From Batillaria attramentaria (Eukaryota > Mollusca > Gastropoda > Batillariidae): a stretch of DNA of 64,000 nucleotides. The stretch lies in the NCBI GenBank assembly GCA_018292915.2, contig JACVVK020000380.1, forward strand, positions 17,501 through 81,500, written 5' to 3'. Numbering within the stretch: position 1 is the first letter of the stretch; every line of letters starts with the position of its first letter. The notes beneath the pieces were generated by a model. It saw only the letters and a list, made by a program, of their open reading frames with translations, was not told where the DNA came from and did not search any database. This document shows positions 54,760-64,000 of this stretch, piece after piece. Both the position numbers and the translations under genes were made by a program.

Positions 54760-55543
54760 TTTGAATCGAGGTTTTCTGTTCGCCTAGCTCTTTCGTTTAT
54801 TAGGCATGTTTCAAGCAGGAAAATGTGTATACAAAGCTATAATTACTTTCTGTGGGAGTGGACAAGGTCATGCCCTGACCCAGCCTTGATACAACCTTCA
54901 ACTCACACCCCTTCCTGCTCTTTACATCTTCGATGCAACTATACCGTACAAAAGTCAGACGAAATGAGCAAACCACTACGAGACAAATGTGCACTAAACG
55001 CCAAAATGAACCAGTTTTACTGTAAAAGTATGGTAAATCCAAGTTTCCCATCCATTACACGTGCTCCGTCTCAAACCCTAGGCCACACCGTGCTTATGTT
55101 TCCAATCATCATCTACTTACCCCAAGGCGCCAGCTCTCAGACTAAGTTTATCTTGCTGAACAGCTGCAATATATCAGGGGGAGACTACCAGTGTAGGTGG
55201 TGGTAGTAGTTTTCAAGCCCCATAGAAAAAAGACGCTAAACCCGAGATGATATAGGAAACACTCGTTTTGGCATCTCAGAATAGCCGCTGGATATACCAT
55301 ATATGGGCGCGCTTGGGTCGCCGTCGGCACTAGCAAGAACCACCTCGAATCCCGGAAGGGTTAAACTCCCACCCCCTCCCCTCCTCACCCACTCCCACCT
55401 GCTAAAGCCAGTCTCTAGCTTTCCAGTCTTTGAGAAGTAGCTGGCCTATGAGATTATTTTTTGCTTGAAACTATGTATTTTGTCCCTTAAATATGCATTG
55501 TGTTATCAAAACATTATGTGTAACTCTATGCATGTATGGTGCC
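54760..55543. other. Unassigned intronic stretch
   Basis: A 158-codon frame (54730-55206) runs through here without recognisable motifs; it lies in the last intron of the paralogue. No element ends seen. Confidence 0.35.
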
Positions 55544-56286
55544 CTGGGCCCGCATGCACATTGAGTACTATTCGCGAATAGTGTATTCACGTCTATTCGC
55601 GGAAAGCTATTCGGAACCCTTTCCGCGGATAGTGCCTATCCGATTTTCGGTATGCATAAGGTCCTATTCGCACCTGAATAGCTCTCCGCGGAATTCAAAC
55701 GCCGGAAATGGGTGAGTTATTATAGATCCTGGGAAAACCGTGCGTGTGCGTGCTGGAACTTTCTGTTTATCTTAGCCCTCGTCACAAGACATGACGTCCT
55801 TTTTTTTTTCTACGTCAACGTCAGAGTTTAGACTTACGGAGAATGTAGTGTTTGCTAGGTAGCGCAAACGTTACAAGGACTTGCTGTAGTGGAGTGAGGG
55901 TACTTACCACGATTTGCCAGTGTTAATGTCGGCTGATACTCGCGTGTCAGGTTCTAGGATGTGGTGCCGTCGAAATCGGGAACTTACGAAAGATTTCGTA
56001 ATCATCATATCTGTCGAAAGGGGTTGATCCTGTCCCGGAAAATCAGTCTATTTCGGCGCAATTGTCGTCGCTGTCTCGCTTGCAAAAACAAAAATCGCCG
56101 CCATATTTATTCGCGAATAGGGCCGGCTATCGGACCCTCCGAGGTGCGATAACTTTAATTCGTGAAATGTTGAATAGGATAGGCTATCCGATTTGACGTG
56201 CATTACCAAAATCGTCCGCCTATCCACTCGAATAGACCCGAATAGGCGTTATTCGCGAATAGTACTCAACGTGCATGCGGGCCCAG
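55544..56286. mobile_element. Inverted-repeat element N, about 740 bp, GGGCCCGCATG ends
   Basis: Left end CTGGGCCCGCATGCACATTG and right end, reversed, CTGGGCCCGCATGCACGTTG, continuing through AGTACTATTCGCGAATA on both sides: nearly perfect inverted repeats of about 40 bases. ATTCGCGAATA-type palindromes recur near both ends. No transposase frame is recognised, so it is non-autonomous. Confidence 0.85.
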
Positions 56287-56385
56287 GCTATCGCAGTAAT
56301 GACATTGAGCTAATGCTTATAGAAGAGCAAGCATTGTATGAGCTTCACTAGAATGCGTCTTGGTACTGCATGGCTTTGTAGGGAG

Positions 56386-56583
56386 AGGAGCCAGCCGTGG
56401 ACTTGCTTCACCGACAGGACATGGATACTTGACTACGTGTTCTTCAGTTCACAGACCTTGCAGGCGATGGGAGTGCTCCAAGTGGTGGATAAGGATGTCA
56501 TCCAGCAGACAGGGGGCCTGCCGTCCAAGAGCTTTCCTTCAGACCACCTGCCTTTGAAGGCTAATCTGGCTTTGACCATGTAA
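56386..56583 (+). CDS. Paralogue terminal exon (LDYVFFSS, SDHL)
   Basis: Encodes RSQPWTCFTDRTWILDYVFF, then GGLPSKSFPSDHLPLKA and LALTM before TAA. The catalytic Asp and His are present. As with the exon at 52333, the acceptor homologous to the other gene (TAG at 56381) gives the wrong frame, and an AG four bases downstream restores it. Confidence 0.72.
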   Translation, partial: RSQPWTCFTDRTWILDYVFFSSQTLQAMGVLQVVDKDVIQQTGGLPSKSFPSDHLPLKANLALTM

Positions 56584-56668
56584 ATAGATGAAGGGATGAT
56601 ATGAAACGAGAGACCAAGCGTTTTGTTTGCTTTATTGGAATGCCTGTTTTTCTGTGTGGTTTTGTCAG

Positions 56669-56874
56669 GGACAGGAGCCAGAGGCGACTCGCCGCACTCG
56701 CACGATGAAGACATTTGACCTATGTTTTCTTAAGTTCACACACCTTGCACGCAATGGGGTGCTCCAAATGTGTGGATAAAGGACATCATCCAGGGGACAG
56801 GGGGTCTGCCCGTCCAAGGACTTTCCTTCGGACCATCTGTCCTTGAAGGGCTAACCTGGGCTTTCGCCACATAG
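56669..56874 (+). pseudogene. Decayed tandem copy of the paralogue's terminal exon
   Basis: Starting after an acceptor-like TTTTGTCAG, the sequence follows the preceding exon base by base with many small indels: GGACAGGAGCCAG, TTCACACACCTTGCA, GGGGTGCTCCAAATG, GGACATCATCCAG, GGGGGTCTGCC and CGGACCATCTGTCC. No reading frame stays open across it. It lies 86 bases after the stop codon of the functional-looking copy. Confidence 0.8.
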
Positions 56875-57730
56875 AACTGTACTGAAAAGGGAAGGCCGAT
56901 TCAGCCGAAAAAGCCATGGCTTTTTTGATTGCTTTTTAAGATAAGATAAGATAAGATAGATTTATTGCTTCTTAGTTACAATTAAGAAGAATGCTTTGCT
57001 TTTCTTGATAATAAAACACACTTGATATACACAAACATACCATATAAATACATATACACATTCACACACTCAGTCATTGATACTATTACCCGGTAAGTAA
57101 ATGACGCAACCCAAACCCTCCTCTGTCCGACTGGTCAGTACGAGAGAGTGGCGGGCAGACCAAGCACCTGTTTTCAAAGCATCCGACTATTTTGGGCAGC
57201 ATTGCAATTTGCATTCCAGACCGCGACTTAGTTTTCAGATTGACCCCATGCACGTTACGCTTCATCGGGAACAACCAGGTAAAGATCACACAAGCGGACA
57301 ATGGTCATCTGCAGCTGTGTTTACAAACGCGTTCTGTCAGTGTAGAGCAGTCTGCGAGGGCTCGTATCCGCGAAGTAAGGCTGTAACCCTACTAGACACC
57401 TCTCCTCAGACATCAGTGCCAGTGGGCACATTCTTCGACGCCCGACTGCTAAACATTAGCTGTGGATTGACCATTCCTCCATCCCTTTCAGCCGCTGTAA
57501 TGGACAGGCGGGTCTTTTCAATTTTGCACTTGCTGACCTCTGAAAAGATTTTCTAAAAAGTACTGATACATGGTTGAATTTTGCGATTATTTTTTTACGT
57601 CATGGACATGAGGGGCACAGGCAAGAAAGGTCTTCCATCCAGCCAACACGATAGTGTAGTGTGTTCATTTTTGTGGGTGAAGTTTTCAAGTGAGGCCTCC
57701 ATCCTTGTGGCACACTGACACAGTGCCAAC
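56875..57730. other. Unassigned stretch downstream of the paralogue
   Basis: Begins with (GATAA)n at 56938-56960. A 151-codon frame at 57101-57556 (plus) has ordinary amino-acid composition but no recognised motif. Confidence 0.3.
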
Positions 57731-57734
57731 ACAT

Positions 57735-57842
57735 TCTGGTCAACACGGCAGGACATTAGTTCACGCCCATCTGGTCAACACGGCAGGACATTAGTTCACG
57801 CCCATCTGGTCAGCACGGCAGGACATTAGTTCACGCCCATTT
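57735..57842. repeat. 36-bp tandem repeat, 3 copies
   Basis: CATCTGGTCAACACGGCAGG followed by ACATTAGTTCACGCC, three nearly identical units (one GTCAGCACGG). Confidence 0.9.
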
Positions 57843-58570
57843 TTATATAGTGATTGACCTTCCTCTTTAATGGTGGATATATATACATCTATGATCACAG
57901 TTTTCACTTGCCATGAGAAATTTTACTTAAATATTCTAGTTCATATTGATTGCAGATCTGCATCTGTGCTTCTCACAATGCCTGTGATTTATATATACAA
58001 AGGTTATGGAGTTGTACATGATCATTTTTGTAGCTAAACTTTGGAACTGTGTAACCTTATTCATGCATCATTGGATTTGTGATCTTACAATTTAAATACA
58101 TGTATTTTACTTTTTCTCAAGAGGGGAAAACCATACGTTGTGTACATGTATAAATTTGTGGTGGAAATGGATGTTAACCTTCACTGTATGACAGTATTTC
58201 CTGGGTCATGGCTGACTCAGGAGCCAGATTTATGTCGAGATCTTTATTTTTGAAAAAAAGAAGAAGCGTTTTTTACTCCACGTTTACCTCAAATACAAGT
58301 GTGGCATCTATGTCAAAAAAAAAAAAAAAAAACCCAACAAAAAACCATGTACTTGCTTAGTTGGAAGTGAAACAATCAACAATCACAGTGGCTAATAGTT
58401 GTGGTAATAGTAGTCATACCCCTTGTTCACAGACTCTGCTTCCAGGTTGCAGGCTGGTATTTTTGTCAGGCATGCGTGGGTCGGCATCTGGCACAGCAAG
58501 CTAGCTTCTTAGGAACCCCAACCCATCACTTACCCTTACCAGTACCTGTCTAGTGTATGTTTAGAACCTT
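57843..58570. other. Unassigned AT-rich stretch
   Basis: No gene recognised; an A run lies at 58316-58332. Confidence 0.4.
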
Positions 58571-58740
58571 AACTAGAGAGGCAGAAAGCCTCCATGGCTC
58601 CCTTGTGACACGGGTCATAGGTCGTTCAAGAGTATGTAAAAACTCTCATCACTATCTATCATCAAGCCAAGTAAGGTATCTCAGGTGTTTTTAGTTCCTG
58701 GCAATATCAGTTTTCCCCAAAAACAGTTTACATGCATAAA
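58571..58740. mobile_element. Element S, truncated copy
   Basis: ACTAGAGAGGCAGAAAGCCT, CATGGCTCCCTTGTGACACG and ACTATCTATCATCAAGCCAA, then breaks off after TTTTCCCCAAAAACAGTTT. Only the first unit remains. Confidence 0.8.
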
Positions 58741-59297
58741 AAATCAGGATTTAACTGTTTCATGGGGGGGGGGGGGGAAGGGGGAAGGCCAAAAGATAGT
58801 AATATGTTTGTTAATGTTAGTGTATTTTCTAAATGTAGTTTTTGTATTGAATTTGTGCCAATGTAAGTACACTGTATCTGTATTTTTATGTGTGTTGTGT
58901 GGATTATATACCCTTGTTTTTTGCATGATCAAATTTGTTCAAGTGAATAACTGAATTTGAGCATTATTAAATTTAATGTAATACTTTGTTTTGAGTGTTA
59001 AGGTTTGCACTTTTCACCCCTGTGAACACCCAAACAAAAAAGCTGACTAAATGTAGAATTCAAAAAATAAACTACGTTCATTGCGCTGCAAGGCTGAACC
59101 TGAAAGACCATATTTATCTTGCTATCTGAAACAACGTTTCTGACCAAGCATTCTACATTTTACAAGCCGCACAGTGGACTAGCATCGAGAGGAACCAATG
59201 GACAGTGGAGACCATCTCCAGGGATCAATGCCATTGGACAGTAGAGAACAGTGCATGTAGACCAAAACCGACGACACCACTGAACCTAAGTACTATA

Positions 59298-60858
59298 GGA
59301 GGGTTTGCAAGCCGACTTTCGTGTCCGTGTGGTAGTGACCTTTTGGACCCTGCGCGCAGCTAAAACGAGGCCAAACTGACGTCACGCGTTACTCACCACC
59401 ACCGGACAGCACTCAGGGGCCGCGGTTGCTTACGCAAATGCGCTCGCGGGCGCTTGCGGAGGTCGCTTTCCTCGTTGGGAAACGGCCCAATTAGAAAAAG
59501 GCGCTTTCAAAATGGCGGCTGGAATCACGAACACGGTTGTTGGCAAGGCTGAAAAAGGAAGAAGAAAACTCTAGTGCTCGCAGCTATCAGTCATCTTTTG
59601 AGCGCAGAAGACGACGTTTTTGAGGAGGAGCAATATTACTGGCTTGGAACATGACTATACCGCTAGTATGCATGTTCTGCTCGATGCAAAACGGAGACGT
59701 AAGGCACCCCTACGTACTCACTTTGAACACTCTTTCCCACAAACACGCACAAACATATCCCTGAATGACTGGCGACCACGGCCCCGGTGCAATTAGCTCA
59801 AATTATTTTCATATACTATTCTGCACAATTACAAGTTGGGACAGAAGGTCTCCATCCACCCGCAAATTCATTTTTAAGCCATTTCTTAGTTCCACTTCAA
59901 CGAGGCCTTCGGTGGGCGCCGCCCATCTTTGTTTACATAGAAACTGACCACGTGACCTTTTGCTCGCGGCGAACTACCTTCCCGGGCCGCTCGCTTACGT
60001 TCGCTTACGCTCATTCCGCGAGCGGTCACGGAAACCGGATAACTACGCGCAGCGATCGCGGACGTTTTCGCCAGGAAACCCCCCTCAGGGTTTGCACTGC
60101 AAACGTTTCGCGGAATTTTCGTCACGGAGGATTACCTCCCTTGAACGGCTTTGCTTTCCCCGCCATAGCTAGCGCAGCGTGTGTGTTTTGGATGCGATTC
60201 TTCAATTTCGGATACGATTTCTTCGATTTTGTACGGTACGCATGCTTCATTTTGTTTCAGAGTGAAACATCAGCTTCAATCATCTTACTTTTTTTTTCCA
60301 ACGGTAAGGTTACTTTCAGTTTTGAACTGAAATGCGAGTCCCAGACCACTGAAGTTCAAGTTTAGATTTAGACTTTTGAAATGTCAAGATAACCTCCATT
60401 TCTAAAGCAACAACCCAAAATGAGCATAAAATTTACTTCTTCACTCAAAAGCAGTCTTTATAATCTTTTCAGTGTTCACTGTGCAACGACACACATCAGC
60501 AAGTCAAGCAGACGACGTGTCTTTGAGCTTCAGAGACAGACTTCGAAACCGATCAACTTCAACATCAAAACACAGCCCCCTAAACACCCATTAAGGCACG
60601 AATGATATGCATTATAGGCATGTTTATAAACCAGGTTCATTCACACGACGGAAATACCCCGTATAACAGACAAAAACACTCACCAAAGTTGCTTGTAAAA
60701 CTTTCGTCAAACACTGCGATTCTCACCCACGAAAATTCTCGAGTTCGTGACCTAGAAACAAGGTCGGGAGGTTACGCGCACGCGCACTGGCCCCGCGCTA
60801 AAAAATAAACAGGGAACCCCCACCACACGGACACGAAAGTCGGCTTGCAAACCCTCCC
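59298..60858. mobile_element. DNA transposon P with about 35-bp terminal inverted repeats, 1.56 kb
   Basis: Left end GGAGGGTTTGCAAGCCGACT and right end, reversed, GGGAGGGTTTGCAAGCCGAC, continuing identically through TTTCGTGTCCGTGTGGT on both sides. TA flanks both ends, so a TA target duplication is possible. The interior is GC-rich with many GCTTGCG/CGCTTACG motifs. A 192-codon frame at 59787-60365 shows no recognisable transposase motif, so the element looks non-autonomous. Confidence 0.85.
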
Positions 60859-61385
60859 TAATGACAAGGGATGACGATGACATGCCAAATTACATCACTG
60901 CTTTCCGAAGTTGTGACGTCCACACACCTTACTCTGTCTTGTATTCACTACAGCTCAGTTCAAACAAACGGTGTTTCTTTTTATGCACATGTATGTGCCT
61001 GATTTACGCAGAGATTTCAGAACCTGATGCAGAGATTTTGAGGCTGTATATAACTGACTTTACAAAATGACCCTTTGAATTTGACATAAAAGATCAAACT
61101 GACGCTCAGTTTTGGAACGCTGTATGTAAGGAACACTGACAAAGCCTTCAAGTGCAATTCTTTGCGGTGATGTTAGAAATAAATAGCCAGATTCCTCTAT
61201 TTTCAGCTGTTACTAGACTTCGCTAACATCGAGGAAATCATTTGCTGATTTGAATACAATGGTACTTTGAAAAAAATTCTGCTCAGGGAAAAAAAAAATT
61301 CATGAAAAAAATAATGCAACATGTCCAGTGTACACAGACTTTAAGACACACTTACATAGTGTCTAAATACAGCCGCTCAGATTAA

Positions 61386-62480
61386 ACTAGAGAGGCAAAA
61401 GCCTCCATGGCTCCCTTGTGACACAGGTCAAGGTTATTCACAAGAGTATGTTTGTAAAGCTCTTATCACTATCCATTATCATGCCAAGTAAAGTGTCTCT
61501 GGCGCTCTGAGTTCATGGCAATATTACAATTTTTCCCCGAAACAGTTTGTATGGCCTTGACCTTTGGTCAAGGTCATTCAAATGAGATCTCATCAATGTC
61601 TATCATTATGCCAAGTTTGATGCCTCTAGTATTTGTAGTTCCTCCGAAAACAGTAATGTTAAAATTCACAAGACAGCTTTAATGACCTTGACCTTCAGTC
61701 CAAGGTCATTCAGAAAGGTAGGTCTCATTGCTGTCTATCATCATAACTCGTTTGGTGCCTCTACTGTTTGTTGTTTTGGAGAAAATGGCCAAGGTTAAAG
61801 TTTCCCAAAAAAGGCTTGCATGACCTTGACCTTGACTAAAAGTCACTGAACAAAGGTATGTCTGTAAAGGTGCTGCTAATGTCAATCATTGCACATATAG
61901 TTTTGATGCTTCTGATTCTGTCTGGATTCTGAGAAAATGCAAATGTAAATTTCCCAACAGGGACTGTTTTAATGACCTTGACCTTGAGTCAAGGTCATTT
62001 AAGGGTGGTATGTGTGCATAGGTCTTATCACTGTCTATCAGCAGGCCAGGTTTGGCGCCTCTGCTGTTTGTTGTTTCTGAGAAAATGCCAATGTTAAGGT
62101 TTCACAAAAAATAGCTTGTACGGGCCTTGACCTTGACACACAAGGCCACCGACTACATGTATATCTGTAAAGTTCTTATCAACGTCTATCATCATGCAAA
62201 GTTAAAACCTCTGGTGTTTGTAGATTACGAGAAAATGCCAATGTAAAATTTTCAAACAGTGCGTTAGTGACCTTGACTCAAGGTCATATCAAAATGATAT
62301 GTTTTGAAAGGTCTTGTGGTTGTCTATCAGCATGCCAAGTTTGGTGCCTCTGCTGTTTGTAGATTCTGAGAAAATGACAATGTTAAAGTTTCTGGGACAC
62401 ACACACACACACACACAGACAGACAGACGACGGAGGGGTTAATACATAGACTCCCATTGTTACACAAGGGAGCCAAAAAT
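61386..62480. mobile_element. Element S, full copy 2
   Basis: ACTAGAGAGGCAAAAGCCTC at the start and TTACACAAGGGAGCCAAAAA at the end, same unit order as 43695-44795, same orientation, same (AC)n and ACGACGGAGGGGTTAATAC near the end. Length about 1.09 kb. Confidence 0.82.
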
Positions 62481-62725
62481 AATCTCTAGCCTCACAATGA
62501 CCATTTACATGAAAAAAGGGAGATGGTACTCATATATGTAGCTTCATGGATTAAAACACAAAACACATTTCTTCACCAAACAAAAAAACAAAACCGAGTT
62601 TTGCATTTTCAAGGAATCAAATTATTATTTTTACTCAGAACTCAGCATTTACCTATGGATGACACATAGTAGTACATGTCTGTATTTATTACAGTGATGC
62701 CAGATGCCTATAGATACTATTTTCT

Positions 62726-63515
62726 CTGTTTGTAACGTTCTTATCACTATCCATTATCATGCCAAGTAAAGTGTCTCCGGCGCTCAAGTTCATGGCAGTA
62801 TTACAATTTTCCCCGAAACAGTTTGTATGGCCTTGACCTTTGGTCTAGGTCATTCAAATGAGATCTCATCAATGTCTATCATTATGCCAAGTTTGATGCC
62901 TCTAGTATTTGTAGTTCCTCCGAAAACAGTAATGTTAAAATTCACAACAGCTTTAATGACCTTGACCTTCAGTCAACGTCATTCAGGACAGGTAGGGTCT
63001 CATTGCTGTCTATAATCTTACCTCGTTTGGTGCCTCTACTGTTTGTTGTTTTGGAGAAAATGCCAAGGTTAAAGTTTCCCCAAAACTTGCATTGACCTTG
63101 ACCTTGACTAAAAGTCACTGAACACAAGTATGTCGTGGAAGGTGCTGCTAATGTCAATCATCACACATATAGTTTGATGCTTCTGGATTCTGAGAAAATG
63201 CAAATGTACATTTTCCCAAAAGGACTGTTTTAATAACCTTGACTCAAGGTCATTTAAGGTGGTATGTGTGCACAGGTCTTATCACTGTCTATCAGCAGGC
63301 AGGTTTGGCGCCTCTGCTGTTTGTGGTTTCTGAGAAAATGCCAATGTTAAGGTTTCACAAAATAGCTTGTACGGCCTTGACCTTCACACAAGGCCACTGA
63401 CTACATGTATATCTGTAAAGTTCTTATCAACATCAATCATCATGCACAGTTTCAAACCTCTGGTGTTTGTATATTACGAGAATATGCCAATGTAAAATGT
63501 TCAGAGCTTTGGTGA
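62726..63515. mobile_element. Element S, copy lacking both ends
   Basis: Starts inside the first unit (GTTCTTATCACTATCCATTA) and runs through five to six units to AATGCCAATGTAAAATGTTC. It closely follows the sequence of the 61386 copy, so a local duplication of that copy is likely. Confidence 0.78.
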
Positions 63516-63519
63516 TAAA

Positions 63520-64000
63520 TAAATGATACAGTGGACGCCGCGATATAAAGCAACTCGGATATAAGAAAACTCGGTTATTGCCAACGATTTTTTTTCCCCC
63601 CCGGCCAAAACTCTTCATTTATTATGTATTACACAAAACTCGGATACAAGAAACTCGCTTATAGAAAACTCGGTTTTAGGAAAGCAAATTTCTTGTCCCG
63701 CTTGATACAAAAACTCGGATATAAGAAACCGAAAGTACATTTCCAAGAAACTTTCACTCATTGTAAGAAACCGAAAGTACATTTCCAAGAAAAGTTCACT
63801 CATTCTAAGAAAACAGGTCAGTCTGACGTCACTTAGGACAGGCACATGATTGCGCATGATTTCTATTTTCTTGAATTGGATCTTTACCATTGTATTCCGT
63901 ACAAAATTGAATGTTGGCAACAAGAAAAAAGTACGAGATGCATTTTTGTTGTTCTATTGTTATATGTTGTTTTTATTATTATTTGTTTTTTGGCCTGATT
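63520..64000. repeat. ACTCGGATATAAGAAA-type short repeats
   Basis: AACTCGG(A/T)TA(T/C)AAGAAA recurs at 63550, 63568, 63648, 63670 and 63712, and AAGAAACCGAAAGTACATTT occurs twice (63724 and 63767). A diverged repeat running to the window end; the family is not recognised. Confidence 0.6.

Larger units (their letters stand above)
46927..56583 (+). pseudogene. Intron-bearing EEP paralogue, frameshifted; probable pseudogene or split gene
   Basis: Exon candidates: 46927-47033, 47901 to about 48139, 48552-48925, 49798-49930, 50899-51078, 52333-52512, 53569-53646 and 56386-56583. Exon order matches the minus-strand gene, and three exons have identical lengths (133, 180 and 78 nt), so it arose by DNA-level duplication rather than retroposition. 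Intact motifs: SYNILAE, LQEV (in another frame), CGDFN, LDYVFFSS and FPSDHL. A one-base deficit near 48785-48795 shifts the frame between SYNILAE and LQEV and gives a stop within 15 codons. The long disordered exons are missing, and the joins between the first three exons are uncertain. Possible readings are a pseudogene, a sequencing error in an otherwise active gene, or a transcript using another start. Two MITEs of one family, two further inverted-repeat elements and a solo LTR lie in its introns. Confidence 0.68.

Noticed and set aside
57101..57556. 151-codon plus-strand frame as a new gene
   Set aside because: No recognised motif, no flanking splice sites, and frames on the other strand overlap; kept only as an unassigned stretch.
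59787..60365. 192-codon frame in transposon P as a transposase
   Set aside because: No DDE/DDD-type or other transposase motif could be pointed out, and a GC-rich interior makes long chance frames likely.

Overview
This window is animal nuclear DNA, most likely from a mollusc and probably a marine gastropod (an inference, since no sequence marker here is strictly diagnostic). The reasons are its spliceosomal introns, several families of tRNA-headed SINEs, many MITEs, very dense (AC)n/(GT)n and homopolymer microsatellites, and long stretches with no gene. I recognise no bacterial or viral genes. Most long reading frames on either strand are artefacts of simple repeats (runs of CVCV, HTHT, FCFV and similar).

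Region by region: positions 1 to about 29 kb appear intergenic. They hold microsatellites, two strongly G/T-only tracts (12.75-13.3 kb and 22.65-23.5 kb), two minisatellites (16.7-17.25 kb and 26.08-26.38 kb), and scattered SINEs of three families (A, B, C). About 29.6-33.5 kb is AT-richer and poor in microsatellites. It may be a long 3' untranslated exon read on the minus strand, because it follows a strong minus-strand splice acceptor and ends near a minus-strand AATAAA. The only clear protein genes lie between 34.7 and 56.6 kb. They are two paralogues of an exonuclease-endonuclease-phosphatase (EEP) enzyme of the CCR4/nocturnin/ANGEL/PDE12 type, placed head to head. About 56.6-64 kb is again repeat-dominated, with a 1.56 kb terminal-inverted-repeat transposon and long elements built from TGACCTTGACC-type units.

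The minus-strand gene (44951 down to 34695) can be assembled from nine coding exons whose phases all agree. It encodes a predicted protein of 983 residues: about 620 residues of disordered, RGR/AT-hook-like, acidic and Pro/Ala-rich sequence, then a complete EEP domain with every expected catalytic position present. The plus-strand paralogue (46927 to 56583) keeps the five downstream exon positions, with identical lengths for three of them. It has lost the long disordered exons, carries a small basic tandem repeat instead, and has a one-base frameshift between the SYNILAE and LQEV motifs. Two of its splice acceptors seem to have slid by 4 bases, and a decayed tandem copy of its last exon follows it. 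The two start exons are about 2 kb apart and diverge, so the promoters may be shared.

The paralogue pair is surrounded and invaded by mobile elements that can be delimited from sequence alone. These are a solo LTR with TGTTGTA...TACAACA ends and a 5-base target duplication, SINEs with perfect 12-18 base target duplications, and MITEs with 25-40 base inverted repeats. Two of the MITE groups share the same GGGCCCGCATG end. Exon boundaries were placed by eye from splice motifs, reading-frame continuity and comparison of the two paralogues; no alignment or expression data were available.
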